NCBI RefSeq assembly: GCF_029946515.1
Contig: NZ_JARZHH010000039.1
Location: forward strand, 1 to 64,000
Direction of reading: 5' to 3'
DNA length: 64,000 nucleotides
Source of the DNA: Polyangium sp. 6x1
GTDB lineage: Bacteria; Myxococcota_A; Polyangia; Polyangiales; Polyangiaceae
Part shown: piece by piece, positions 26,935 through 36,530 of the stretch
Position numbering within the stretch: position 1 is the first letter of the stretch
Layout of the letters: each line of letters starts with the position of its first letter
The notes under the pieces: model-generated
Database searches by the model: none
The model's input: only the letters and a program-made list of their open reading frames with translations
What the model was told of the DNA's origin: nothing
Translations under genes and position numbers: made by a program

Positions 26935-29799
26935 ATGCAAGCCTTCGCACAACTCCTCGTTCGTCGAGCGACGGCGTGGACCATCGTCCTCACGGTCCTA
27001 TTGCTCTCGCTCGCGAGCTTGTTTTTTGCGTCTCGGGTCGATCGCGACGACGACGTGCTCTCGTTTCTCCCCCGGGAAAACCCCGAGGTGGGCGTCTTCT
27101 ACGACGTGAGCAAGCGATTCGGCAGCCTCGACATCGCGCTCGTCGGAATCAGCACGGATGACGCGCTCGCGCCCGCGTTCCTGACGCGCCTTCGGGACCT
27201 GACGAAACGTCTGAACGAGACGGACGGCGTGGGCTACGCGATGACGCTCACGAACGTGGACGATTTCGTGGCGGATCCGCAGAAGGGCGGCATCACGACC
27301 GATTACCTCATCGGCAAGATCCCCGAGACGCCCGAGGAGCGGGCGGCGCTGCGCGAGAAGGTGATGTCGCGGGATCACGTGGTGGGCAACCTGATCTCGG
27401 CGGACGGAAAGGCCACGCTCCTCTATTGCTTCGCCGGCTACGGGGCCGAGCCGAAGGTCGTGGCGCAGAAGGTCCGCACCGCGGTGGAAGAGGCATTTCC
27501 GCGCGAGGCGAAATACTGGGGCGGCGCGCCGTTCATTTCGACGTACATCTACGACGTCACGCAGGAGGACATGCGGAGGCTCGCGCCGTGGGCGGTGCTC
27601 GTCATCGTGCTCATCACGGTGCTCTCGTTCCGCGACTTCATCGGCGCCGGCCTCGCGCTGCTCTCCACGGGCCTCGGCATCGTGATGTCCCTCGGGCTCA
27701 TGGGCGCGCTCGGCGTATCGGTGAACGTCGTGCTCGGCTCGCTGCCGGTCATTCTGTTCGCGCTCGGCAGCGCGTATGCCGTGCACATCCTCGCCCGGTA
27801 TTACCCCGTCGCCCACGAGCAGAAGGACCCGGCGACGGCCCTCGTGCAGACGCTCTGTGAGGTGGGCCCGCCGGTCATCGCCAGCGGCCTGACGACGGTG
27901 GTCGGCCTTTTGTCCTTCCTCGTCATGGACATCGCGCCGCTGCGCACGTTCGGCATTTTCACGGCGCTCGGCATCCTGATCACGCTGATCCTCTCGCTCA
28001 CGTTCGTGCCCGCGGTGATTTACCTCGTGCGGCTGAAGGGAAAGCCGGCCGCGGCGCAGGGCCCCGCGCGTTTCCACGTGTGGCTCACGACGCTGCCGCA
28101 GCGGCGACGGATGGCCCTCGGCGCGGCGCTCGCGGCCGTGGCGATCGCGAGCGGCGTTTACGTCGGCAAGGTCGACAGCCGCATGGACAACGCGGCGTTC
28201 TTCTCGAAGAACAGCCCGCCCGATCAGGCCGAGACGTTCCTGCGCGACCATTTCGGCGGCTCGCTGTTCCTGCAGATCCAGGTCGAAGGCGACATGACCG
28301 ACCCGGTCGTGCTGCGCGAGCTCCGGGTCCTCTCCGATCGCATCGCGGACCTCCCGCACGTGAGCTCGGTGAACCACGTGGGCGCGGTCATCGCGCAGCT
28401 CAACGAGGCGATGGAGGGCGACCGCCGCATCCCGGACACGGCCGCCAAGGTGAAGCTGCTCTACGGCTTCCTCGAAGGGAAAAAGGCGGTCACGCAGCTC
28501 GTCACCGACGATCGGCAGAGGGCGCTCTTGCAGGTCAAGCTCGACACGAACCTCGCCGCCGAGACGGAGCCCCTGATCGAGCAGATCCGCGCAGTCACGA
28601 GCACGGCGATCGCCGCGACGTACGCGGTGGCCGAGGCGAAGGGGCCCCGAAAGGACGAGGTCGCGAAGCGGGCGCGGGTGCTCGTGACGAGCCGCATCGC
28701 CGCGATCGGCCGGCAATACGGGGTTTCCGTGCCCGAGGAGGCGAAGCTCGGCGAGCAGCTCGGGTCGGGCAAGGCGCCCGACGCGTCCGAGGCCGTGAAG
28801 GCGGCGCTCGCGCGGTTCCTCGGCTCCGAGGAGTGCAGCGTGGAGCTCGAAGGCCCCGAGGCGATCGACAAGGTCGCGGTCGCGCTCACGGCGCTCGGCC
28901 CGCGCCCGGAGGCGGCGAAGCTCACGGAGGCGCTCGCCGAGGCCACGGGCAAACCCACGAGCGACACGCTCGTGACCGACCTCGCCGACACGGTGGATCG
29001 CCCCCTCGAGGAGATCTGGCGCCGGAGCGAGGCGATGGCGCGCGCGAAGGAGCTCGTCGCCGCGGCGAAGATCACGGCACCCGAGGGGCCGAAGGGAGAG
29101 CGTTTCCATGCGGCCATTGCGATGGCGTTGATGGACCTCGACGTCCCGTCGGTCGCGCTCCCGCCGTCCGCGGGGGACGCGGCGCAGAAGCTCGGCATCT
29201 CGGTGACGGGCCTGCCGGTGATGCACGCGGGCCTGTCGCGGAGCGTCGAGTCGAACCAGTGGAAGAGCCTGTTCTTCGCGCTCGGCTGCGTGCTCCTGAT
29301 CATGGCGGCGCTCTTCCGGTCGTTCTGGAGCGGCCTGCTCGGCATCCTGCCGATCATGCTGACGATGGCCGTCATCTACGGCGGCATGGGCCTCGTGGGC
29401 GTGCGGCTCGACATCGGCACGTCGATGCTGGCGAGCTTGATCATCGGGGCCGGCGTGGACTATGCGGTGCACCTGATGGTCGCTTGGAGCGCGCCGGACA
29501 AGTCCCCGCTGACGGAGTCGGCCACGACGGCCGCGCGGCAGACGGGCCCTGCGATCTGGGTGAACGCCCTCATGGTCGCGGCGGGTTTCTTCGTGCTCAC
29601 CCTCGGCGACGCGCGTCCGCTACAGAACGTCGGAGGCCTGACAGCCGCGGCGATGGTCACGGCCGCCCTCGCGACCATGCTGGTGATCCCTCTCTTTGCC
29701 CGCAAAACGCGGTACTACGGCGATGGATCTAGAATAGCTTCCGCCGTTGCCTCGTCCGAGGCGTCGGACGCAGTTCTCGACACGAGCACGAGCCCCTGA
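26935..29799 (+). CDS. MMPL/RND superfamily exporter (HpnN-like)
   Basis: 954-residue RND-superfamily transporter with about 12 membrane helices in two blocks, each after a periplasmic loop. It starts MQAFAQLLVRRATAWTIVLTVLLLSL; ATG 26935 is preceded by AGGAAG at a suitable distance, unlike the earlier in-frame start at 26872, which overlaps the promoter. The motifs GSAYAVHILARYY and GAGVDYAVHLMVAW are the paired GxxxDY/AVH features of hopanoid and lipid transporters of this type. It is first in an operon with a LolA-like protein and a DUF1302 outer-membrane protein, which implies export of a lipid or hydrophobic metabolite. Confidence 0.92.
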   Translation: MQAFAQLLVRRATAWTIVLTVLLLSLASLFFASRVDRDDDVLSFLPRENPEVGVFYDVSKRFGSLDIALVGISTDDALAPAFLTRLRDLTKRLNETDGVGYAMTLTNVDDFVADPQKGGITTDYLIGKIPETPEERAALREKVMSRDHVVGNLISADGKATLLYCFAGYGAEPKVVAQKVRTAVEEAFPREAKYWGGAPFISTYIYDVTQEDMRRLAPWAVLVIVLITVLSFRDFIGAGLALLSTGLGIVMSLGLMGALGVSVNVVLGSLPVILFALGSAYAVHILARYYPVAHEQKDPATALVQTLCEVGPPVIASGLTTVVGLLSFLVMDIAPLRTFGIFTALGILITLILSLTFVPAVIYLVRLKGKPAAAQGPARFHVWLTTLPQRRRMALGAALAAVAIASGVYVGKVDSRMDNAAFFSKNSPPDQAETFLRDHFGGSLFLQIQVEGDMTDPVVLRELRVLSDRIADLPHVSSVNHVGAVIAQLNEAMEGDRRIPDTAAKVKLLYGFLEGKKAVTQLVTDDRQRALLQVKLDTNLAAETEPLIEQIRAVTSTAIAATYAVAEAKGPRKDEVAKRARVLVTSRIAAIGRQYGVSVPEEAKLGEQLGSGKAPDASEAVKAALARFLGSEECSVELEGPEAIDKVAVALTALGPRPEAAKLTEALAEATGKPTSDTLVTDLADTVDRPLEEIWRRSEAMARAKELVAAAKITAPEGPKGERFHAAIAMALMDLDVPSVALPPSAGDAAQKLGISVTGLPVMHAGLSRSVESNQWKSLFFALGCVLLIMAALFRSFWSGLLGILPIMLTMAVIYGGMGLVGVRLDIGTSMLASLIIGAGVDYAVHLMVAWSAPDKSPLTESATTAARQTGPAIWVNALMVAAGFFVLTLGDARPLQNVGGLTAAAMVTAALATMLVIPLFARKTRYYGDGSRIASAVASSEASDAVLDTSTSP

Positions 29800-29816
29800 A
29801 CGTAACGAGGTTCGAG

Positions 29817-30575
29817 ATGAGCAGAATCTTCCGTGGTTGGCTTTCCGCCTCTGCCCCCCTCCTCGCCGCCGCCCTGATGTGGGCGGGCCACGCGAGCGCC
29901 GATGCCCCGGGCGACAAGGCCCTGAAGGGGATGGATGAGGCGATGAACCGCGCCAAGACCCAGTACTACGAGTACGAGGTCGTGAACCAGGAGCCCGGCA
30001 AGGCCGAGAAAAAAATGGCGCTCAAGGTCTGGATCAAGGGCGAGAAGCGCCTCACGGAGTTCACCGCTCCGGCCGACATGAAGGGGACCAAGGTCCTCAT
30101 CCTCTCGCCCACGCAGATGTACGTGTACCTGCCGGCGTTCGGGAAGATCCGCCGCATCGCCAGCCACGTGACCGACCAGGGCTTCATGGGGCTCGCCTTC
30201 AGCCAGGACGACCTCGCCAATCAGATGTACGCGCCGCTCTACGACGCCCAGGTCGCCTCCGACGCGGCCGCCGAGATGAAGCTCGTGGCCACGGCGAAGG
30301 CGGGGCAAACGGTCCCCCACGGCAAGATCGAGTTCAAGGTCGCGAAGGACAAGAACCTGCCGACGGAGATCAAGTACTTCAACGCGGCCGGCAACCACGT
30401 GAAGACCGAGACGCGCACGACCTACGACTGCCAGGGTAATGTCTGCAGCCCGCAGGAGCTCAAGATGGTCGACCACACGAAGGGCGGCCACTTCACGAAG
30501 ATGATCCGCAAGGCGTGGAAGGTGAACGAGGAGCTGAGCGACGACCTCTTCTCGAAGCGCAGCCTCGAAAAGTAG
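29817..30575 (+). CDS. Periplasmic outer-membrane lipoprotein-sorting (LolA-like) protein
   Basis: 252 residues with a cleavable signal peptide (cut near GHASA-DAP). The mature protein follows the LolA-like plan: MKGTKVLILSPTQMYVYLPAFGKIRRI is the hallmark strand pair of the 'outer membrane lipoprotein-sorting protein' group, with FMGLAFSQDDL behind it. This group has an open beta-barrel that can carry lipid. It is 17 bp downstream of the MMPL exporter, so it would shuttle cargo from that pump across the periplasm to the DUF1302 protein. Confidence 0.9.
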   Translation: MSRIFRGWLSASAPLLAAALMWAGHASADAPGDKALKGMDEAMNRAKTQYYEYEVVNQEPGKAEKKMALKVWIKGEKRLTEFTAPADMKGTKVLILSPTQMYVYLPAFGKIRRIASHVTDQGFMGLAFSQDDLANQMYAPLYDAQVASDAAAEMKLVATAKAGQTVPHGKIEFKVAKDKNLPTEIKYFNAAGNHVKTETRTTYDCQGNVCSPQELKMVDHTKGGHFTKMIRKAWKVNEELSDDLFSKRSLEK

Positions 30576-30673
30576 ATTTCGCCCCGCCCGAGATAGAGTA
30601 GATACGCGCGCCGCCTCCTCCCACCCCGGGACGGGCGGCGCGACGCATTTCAAAGACCCGAGGAAAAACCAGC

Positions 30674-32431
30674 ATGTACCGCCACGTCCGCCGGGGCAGC
30701 GCGACCGTCTGCGCCCTCGCCCTCCTGCTCGGCACAGCGACGAGCGCCCAAGCCGACGAGCTCGAGCTCGACTGGAGCGGCCGCATCCAGAGCGACCTGC
30801 GCTTCCGCATGCAGCCCGTGGGCGTGGGCGACTGGTATTCGCGGCAAGAGCTGCCGGCGGGCGTCGAGCGCAACTGGAATACGCTCGGCCTGAAGCTCGA
30901 CGCGAATTACGGGCGGTTCCACGGCGTCGCGGCGGTCGATTTCGTGTGGAGCGGCTATCCCGAGCGAATGACGGCGATCGGTGACCTCTCGCGGATCGAG
31001 AAGGCCGACCCGTATCGCATCGAGGCGCGCTCGATCTACATGGAGGCCGAAGGCCTCTTCGTGAAGGGGCTCGACCTGCGCATCGGCCAGCAGGTCGTCT
31101 CCTGGGGCGTCGGCGATCAGTTCAACCCGACGAACAACCTGAACTCCGATGATCTGCGCGATCCGCTGCTCTTCGGTCGGCAAATCGCCAACTTCATGGT
31201 GAAGGCCGATTACTGGATCTCGGAGGAATGGTCGATCTCCGGCGTTCTCGTGCCGATCTTCAAGCCCGCGATGCTGCCGCTCTCGGGCTCGCTCGCGGTG
31301 GCGCAGCTCGATCGATTGCCGTTCGTCTCGGATTCGCTCCGGCAGCGCGTGGTCGCCGAGCAGGCCGCGGCGCAGACGCTGTTCGGCCATCCGACGGTCA
31401 TCGGCAACGTGACGCCCGTCATGCCCGAGCCGGCGTTCGACAACATGCAGGTCGCCTACCGGATCGCGGGCACGATCAAGGAGCACGACATCGCGCTGTC
31501 GTATTACAACGGCCGCACGGATTTCCCGCAGCCGCGGAGCAACCACACACGCCAGGCCCTCGGGAAGCGCTGTAACCCGAACGATGCGAATGATTGCGTC
31601 GAAGGTGTCCTGCTCACCGACGTGACGCTCGAGTATCCGCGGATGCACGTCTACGGTCTGAACGCCACGGGCGAGGTGAACCCGTTCAAGTGGATCTCGG
31701 ACGAGATCAACGGAATCGGGTATCGCTTCGAAGGCGCGCTCGTGGTGCCGCAGAGCCAGTCGATCCGGCTGACAAACGACGAGCTCGCGCTCGGGATCCC
31801 GCAAGCCGCCGGCGAATACGATTACGACGGCGACGGGCGGCCCGGCGGGCCCGGTGGGCGGCAGCCGCTCGTGGTGGACGACACGCCGTTCCTGAAATGG
31901 GTGCTCGGCCTCGATTACACGTTCGGCGAGCACGTGTACGTGAACGCGATGTGGGTGCACGGGCTCGTGGACGAGTACGGCGCGGGCGACTGGATCAAGG
32001 AAGGGTATGCGGTCCGGCAGAGCGGCACGATCGAGGGATCGAACGTGCTCGCCTGCGCGCTCTCGAAGAACGGGCAGACGTGCTCGCGCGAGATTTTGCG
32101 GCCGCGGCTCGGCGATTACGTGGTGCTCGGGGCCGATTTCAAGTTCGCGAACCAGGCGGGCATGTTCCGGCTGTTCACGATCCTCGACGCGACGCCGCTC
32201 GTCGAGGAGACGTGGGACGACGAGCAGGGCAAGCGCGTGAAGAGGACGATCTCGCCGCTCAGCGCCGAAGGCTTCTCGATGGTCATCTTCCCGGAGCTCG
32301 ATTACAACTTCGGCAATGGCCTGGAGCTCGCGGCGGGGGCCCTGCTCCAGCTCGGCAAGCCCTACACGAAGTTCGGCTCCCCGGAGACGGGCGGGTCGAC
32401 CGTGTTCACCAGAGCGAAGTACAGCTTCTAG
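30674..32431 (+). CDS. DUF1302 family outer-membrane beta-barrel protein
   Basis: 585 residues with a signal peptide ending around SAQA-DE. Barrel-like alternation is seen throughout, with the DUF1302 signature segment LRIGQQVVSWGVGDQFNPTNNLN followed by PLLFGRQIANFMVKADYW. The C-terminus ends TRAKYSF, with the aromatic residue expected of an outer-membrane protein. In many bacteria a DUF1302 gene accompanies an MMPL exporter and a LolA/DUF1329 protein, and this is the same trio, so I read it as the outer-membrane end of that route. Confidence 0.9.
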   Translation: MYRHVRRGSATVCALALLLGTATSAQADELELDWSGRIQSDLRFRMQPVGVGDWYSRQELPAGVERNWNTLGLKLDANYGRFHGVAAVDFVWSGYPERMTAIGDLSRIEKADPYRIEARSIYMEAEGLFVKGLDLRIGQQVVSWGVGDQFNPTNNLNSDDLRDPLLFGRQIANFMVKADYWISEEWSISGVLVPIFKPAMLPLSGSLAVAQLDRLPFVSDSLRQRVVAEQAAAQTLFGHPTVIGNVTPVMPEPAFDNMQVAYRIAGTIKEHDIALSYYNGRTDFPQPRSNHTRQALGKRCNPNDANDCVEGVLLTDVTLEYPRMHVYGLNATGEVNPFKWISDEINGIGYRFEGALVVPQSQSIRLTNDELALGIPQAAGEYDYDGDGRPGGPGGRQPLVVDDTPFLKWVLGLDYTFGEHVYVNAMWVHGLVDEYGAGDWIKEGYAVRQSGTIEGSNVLACALSKNGQTCSREILRPRLGDYVVLGADFKFANQAGMFRLFTILDATPLVEETWDDEQGKRVKRTISPLSAEGFSMVIFPELDYNFGNGLELAAGALLQLGKPYTKFGSPETGGSTVFTRAKYSF

Positions 32432-32471
32432 AATATTGCGTCCCGGCTTTCCGCCGCGGTAAGTGTGGGCC

Positions 32472-34376
32472 ATGCTGCGGATTGGGGCCTTCGTCGCGCT
32501 CGTGGCGCTCGCCGGTTGTGGTGAGCCCGGTGGGCGTGCCTCGCCGATCACGGCAGCCCGCGGGCTCGCCGCGACGGCGCTGCCCAGAGCCTCCGCCGCA
32601 GCGTTCGTCCCGACGAACGATCCGCCGCCGGTGATCGAGACGTGCGCGGACTCGCCCGCGTTCGCGCTGTTCGTCTCGCCGCGCAAGCCGCGCCCCGGGC
32701 GGCCGCTCCGGATCGTCGCGGTCGCCGACGAGGCGAGCGCAGGGGCGCTCGTGGTGCAGGTGGGAGGAAAAACGGTCGCGCGCGCGGATGAGCGGCGCGG
32801 CGCAGGGCCGTACTTCTGGAACGTGACCGTGCCCGCGCCCGAGGCGGGGACGCTGCGCGTGGTGCTCGCCGAGGCGCAAACGGCGCGCGCGTGCAAGGAC
32901 GTGACGATCGACGACACGGACGAAGCGCCGCGGGCCGCGCGCGGGATGTGGCCGGTCTCCGGGGCGTGGGGGAAGGCGACGGAGAACCTGTACGCGGCGT
33001 GGATCGAGGCGCTCTTCGACGCGCCGTTCGGCGAGCCGCTCACGTTCCCGGCGCTGCACGAGGCGATCCGCGATCCGAAGCGAAATTTGCTGCACGACCA
33101 CCTCGGCCGCGGAGAGGACGATGCGGGGGACGACGCGCCGGTGCTCGATCCGGACTGCGCGGATCTCCCGTACGCGCTCCGGGCTTACTTTGCGTTCAAA
33201 ATGGAGCTCCCGTTCGCGTACTCGTCGTGCACGCGCGGCGGCGGCGGGCGAGCGCCGTTCTGCAAGCGGCCGCGATCGAGCCTCGAATGGCCGCAGCACG
33301 TGCGCACGGATCCGATGGCGGGCTTCGCGGAGTTCGTGCGCACGACGCTGGCGGACACGGTGCACTCGGGGACGGGGCGGACCGCGGGCGACGACGACGA
33401 GACCGATTTTTACCCGGTTCGTCTCGACGAACGATCGCTCCGGCCGGGGACGATCTACGCGGATCCGTACGGGCACGTGCTCGTCGTGGTGAAGCGGGTG
33501 CCGCAGACGAACGAGCGGGCGGGGATGCTGCTCGCGGTGGACGGGCAGCCGGACGGGACGGTGGCGCGGCGGCGGTACTGGCGCGGCAACTTTCTCTTCG
33601 CGCTCGATCCTTCGCTCGGGAGCCCGGGCTTCAAGCGGTTCCGGCCGCTCGTGGTGGAGCGCGGGGCGCTGCGCACGCTGTCGAACCAGGAGATCGCCGC
33701 GCACCCGGACCACGGCGATCACGCGATGGAGCAGTACGAGCACGGCGTGGAGGGGTTTTACGATCGGGTCGACGACGTGCTCTCGCCGCTGCCACTCGAT
33801 CCGCAGCGCGCCTTGATCGAGACGATCGACGCGCTGGAGGAGCAGGTGAAGGGGCGCGTCGTGTCCGTGGAGAACGGGCGGAAATACCGGCAAGGCGGCG
33901 GCAAATCGGTCGAGATGCCGGACGGGGCGAGCATCTTCGAGACGGTGGGGCCGTGGGAGGATTTCTCCACGCCGTCGCGGGATCTGCGGCTGCTCGTGGC
34001 GATCGACGTGGCGCGCGCGCTGCCGGCGCGCGTGGAGCGGAGGCCGGAGCGATACGCGATGCCGCCGGGGAAGACGGCGGCCGAGGTGCGCGCGGAGCTC
34101 GACGCGACGCTCGCGCGAGAGCTCGAAGCGCGGCGTTTTTCGTACGTGCGGAGCGATGGATCGTCGTTCTCGCTCTCGCTCGCGGACGTGGTCTCGCGCG
34201 CCGAGTCGCTGGAGGTCGGGTACAACCCGAACGATTGCCCCGAGGTGCGCTGGGGCGCGAAGGAGGGCTCGGACGAGGCGTCGACGTGCAAGATGCGGGC
34301 GCCGTGGAAGCAGGCCTCGCGCATGCGCAAGGTGCGAACCTGGTTCAAGGAGCGAAGGCGGCCGGCGCGCGGGTAG
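32472..34376 (+). CDS. Lipoprotein with papain/NlpC-like features
   Basis: 634 residues from ATG 32472 (GTG 32463 is the alternative). Lipobox ALAGC marks a lipoprotein. An Ig-like region (about 60-150) precedes a domain in which Cys229 begins a helix, DCADLPYALRAYFAFKMELP, and His335 sits in a strand, DPYGHVLVVVK. Cys at a helix N-cap followed by a His on a strand is the layout of papain-fold enzymes such as NlpC/P60 and transglutaminases. The region NGRKYRQGGG and the C-terminal DCPEVRWGAKEG are not recognised. Hypothetical enzyme; it could act on peptidoglycan or surface proteins. It converges on the oxygenase gene with 7 bp between stops. Confidence 0.72.
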   Translation: MLRIGAFVALVALAGCGEPGGRASPITAARGLAATALPRASAAAFVPTNDPPPVIETCADSPAFALFVSPRKPRPGRPLRIVAVADEASAGALVVQVGGKTVARADERRGAGPYFWNVTVPAPEAGTLRVVLAEAQTARACKDVTIDDTDEAPRAARGMWPVSGAWGKATENLYAAWIEALFDAPFGEPLTFPALHEAIRDPKRNLLHDHLGRGEDDAGDDAPVLDPDCADLPYALRAYFAFKMELPFAYSSCTRGGGGRAPFCKRPRSSLEWPQHVRTDPMAGFAEFVRTTLADTVHSGTGRTAGDDDETDFYPVRLDERSLRPGTIYADPYGHVLVVVKRVPQTNERAGMLLAVDGQPDGTVARRRYWRGNFLFALDPSLGSPGFKRFRPLVVERGALRTLSNQEIAAHPDHGDHAMEQYEHGVEGFYDRVDDVLSPLPLDPQRALIETIDALEEQVKGRVVSVENGRKYRQGGGKSVEMPDGASIFETVGPWEDFSTPSRDLRLLVAIDVARALPARVERRPERYAMPPGKTAAEVRAELDATLARELEARRFSYVRSDGSSFSLSLADVVSRAESLEVGYNPNDCPEVRWGAKEGSDEASTCKMRAPWKQASRMRKVRTWFKERRRPARG

Positions 34377-34383
34377 CGCAGGA

Positions 34384-35343
34384 CTAGAGGACGGCCGCGC
34401 GGCTCATGCGCAAGAGAAGTTTGAGCAGAAAGGGTCGACCGGTGTCGGGCTCACGGACGTAGGCGTCGCCGGCGGCGAGGCGGCGCTCGGCCGCGGTGTA
34501 GGCGGGGACGTGGCGGAGCCGCGCGGGGATGCGCGGATAAGCGCGGCGAATCGCGTGGATCGAGGCGTCGACGCGCCCGAGCTCGCGAGGCCCGAACGCG
34601 AGGCCAAACCCTTCGCGCAGCGACGCGGGAAGGAGCGACGCGGTCATCATCGTGTACCAGCGCCAGGCGAGGCCGAGCGCGGGGTGCGGCGGCGCGAGCA
34701 GGTAATCCGCGAGCTCTCGCGCGGGAGGCGTGACGACGATCGCGCCCGAGCGGACCGTGTCGTCGAAGGAGCGCTCGAACGCGGCGTACGAGTCGGGCAG
34801 GTCGTGCTCTTCGAGGCCGAAGAGGAGCGCGAAGCGCCGCGACTCCGCGTAATACTCGTCCTTCACGTGCTCTTCGAGCGGCTCGATGACGAGCTCGTAG
34901 GCGCGCACCGCGTTGAGGATCAAGGTCGTGAAGACCCAGCGCAGCGCGCCCTCGTCGTTCGCCTGGTAACGCGCGCCCGCGGGCCACGAACCCGCCGGCG
35001 CGGTGATCACGCCGGTCACGCGCTCGTGGATCGTGTGGACGGCCCGCGCCGAACGGAGGGCTCGATCGAGCGGGCCGAAGATCATCGCGTAGACGTTCTC
35101 GAAGGTGCGCAGGAAGCGGCCGAACGTGTCCTCGCGCGTGACCGAGTGCTCCGAGACGCCGTACGCGACGAAGGGATGCGCGAGCTGCTCGAGCGCGGCC
35201 GCGCCGCCGGCGAGGAAGACGACGCCCTCGCGCGCGATGTGCCAGGTCCGGCTCGCGGGACCGAACAGGCCCACGCGCGGCTCGATGACCGAGCCCTTCA
35301 CGAGGTCGAGGCAACGCTCGAGATCTGCCCTCGTCACCGTCAT
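34384..35343 (-). CDS. Oxygenase MpaB family protein (DUF2236)
   Basis: 319 residues covering the whole DUF2236 domain, the family of fungal MpaB and bacterial latex-clearing proteins that use haem b. Recognisable parts: PASRTWHIAREGVVFLAGG, the long DTFGRFLRTFENVYAMIFGP helix, RAVHTIHERVTG with the His candidates for haem, and RYQANDEGALRWVFTTLI. GGAGG lies before the ATG at 35343. It has no signal peptide. Substrate unknown; assignment rests on the family pattern. Confidence 0.85.
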   Translation of the reverse strand: MTVTRADLERCLDLVKGSVIEPRVGLFGPASRTWHIAREGVVFLAGGAAALEQLAHPFVAYGVSEHSVTREDTFGRFLRTFENVYAMIFGPLDRALRSARAVHTIHERVTGVITAPAGSWPAGARYQANDEGALRWVFTTLILNAVRAYELVIEPLEEHVKDEYYAESRRFALLFGLEEHDLPDSYAAFERSFDDTVRSGAIVVTPPARELADYLLAPPHPALGLAWRWYTMMTASLLPASLREGFGLAFGPRELGRVDASIHAIRRAYPRIPARLRHVPAYTAAERRLAAGDAYVREPDTGRPFLLKLLLRMSRAAVL

Positions 35344-35402
35344 GGGTCCCCTCCTCGTCGTGATGCGGCGGAAAGCGGGGAGATGCTAGCTTTTTCCGAG
35401 GA

Positions 35403-36200
35403 CTAACGTCGGTCTTCGAAGGGCTTGCAGCCGATGGCCGCCCCGGTCGTTCGCGCCTCCGTTCGCGCTGTATCGAGCGCCTCGGTGAGGCGCTTGCGAT
35501 GCACGGGCGGGAGCGAGGCGTCGGCGAGATCGGCGCGGAGCCGCACGGCGAGCTCGAGCTGGAGGTCGTAGGTCTTCTGCAGCTCGCGCGCGTGCTGGTC
35601 TCGATCCTTGCCCCGCGCGCTCTCCGCCCTCGACTTGCCGAGCGCGATCTCCGTGAAGAGCGCCGAGGTGTCGCGCGGCGGGTAGTAGACGTAGAGGCCC
35701 TGGCATCGATCGGCGCGCGGGCCGATGAGCACGTGCGCCTGCCGGCCGCCCGCGGTCTTGCGACGCTCGTCCTGATCGCCGAGGAAAGCGATCTTGTAGT
35801 TGCGCACCGAGGCCCCGACGATCGAGCTGTAGCCGGGCCCGTCGGCGTCCGCCTTGCTCGGCAGCTCGATCCCCACGAAGGCCTTCTCCAGGCACGCGCG
35901 GAACGGGCCGGTGTCGCTCTCGCTCCGGCTCTCGCCCGTCGGATCGAGCGCGGTGACACGGGCGCTCTCGATGACCTCGGAGCCCGAGATTTCGAGCTCG
36001 ACCGTGGCCATGTACTCGCCCTGGAAGCCCGAGGCCTCGTACTCGTTCTCCCAGCACGCCACGACGGGCCGGAGGTGCCCCGGGGTCGCCGCGGCGACGA
36101 GCTCCGCCGCGAGATCTTTTTGCGAGGCGCAACCGAAGAGCCCGCTCACGAGCGCGACCGACACGGCCGCGAAGGGCGCGCGCGCGAGCACGTGGTTCAC
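35403..36200 (-). CDS. Lipoprotein of unknown function (second gene of a coupled pair)
   Basis: 265 residues. The GTG at 36200 overlaps the stop of the upstream small lipoprotein as GTGA and is preceded by AAGGAAGG, which fixes the start inside a much longer open frame. Signal peptide with lipobox GLFGC. The mature part starts with LRPVVACWENEYEASGFQGEYMATVELEISGSEVIESARV, like the AgmX/PglI C-terminal or 'TonB-C-like' carrier-type domains of myxobacteria, and ends in a coiled-coil (about 190-245). No catalytic motif. Confidence 0.78.
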   Translation of the reverse strand: MNHVLARAPFAAVSVALVSGLFGCASQKDLAAELVAAATPGHLRPVVACWENEYEASGFQGEYMATVELEISGSEVIESARVTALDPTGESRSESDTGPFRACLEKAFVGIELPSKADADGPGYSSIVGASVRNYKIAFLGDQDERRKTAGGRQAHVLIGPRADRCQGLYVYYPPRDTSALFTEIALGKSRAESARGKDRDQHARELQKTYDLQLELAVRLRADLADASLPPVHRKRLTEALDTARTEARTTGAAIGCKPFEDRR

Positions 36201-36442
36201 GGCGAACGCCCTTCCTTCTTCGCGCCGCCGCCGCCGTCCTCTTTGAGGATGGTGCTTTGGATGACGCCGTAGTCGGGGTACTGCCGGGTCGCCTCGCGGA
36301 CGCCGATGTAGCGGATCGTTGTGGCCGCGTTGCGATCGTCGTAATGCTTGGCCATGTCGAGCTCCCGCTGGCACCCGAGCAGGGCAAGCGGAAGAAGGCA
36401 CGTGGGCCATGTCGATCGAGGGAAGCGACCACTCCGACCCAT
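36197..36442 (-). CDS. Small lipoprotein
   Basis: 81 residues with a basic n-region, hydrophobic core and lipobox ALLGC, then RELDMAKHYDDRNAATTIRY and a Gly/Lys-rich tail. Too short for a family assignment. The GTGA overlap with the next lipoprotein indicates coupled translation and probably a shared role in the envelope. GTG 36445 is an equally possible start. Confidence 0.72.
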   Translation of the reverse strand: MGRSGRFPRSTWPTCLLPLALLGCQRELDMAKHYDDRNAATTIRYIGVREATRQYPDYGVIQSTILKEDGGGGAKKEGRSP

Positions 36443-36530
36443 CACGCGGCGACCCTAGCAGATTTTCCCACGAGCGAACGAGCCTCGTCGTAGACGACGG
36501 GTCGCTCCGGCAACTAGGCTGAGGACACCG

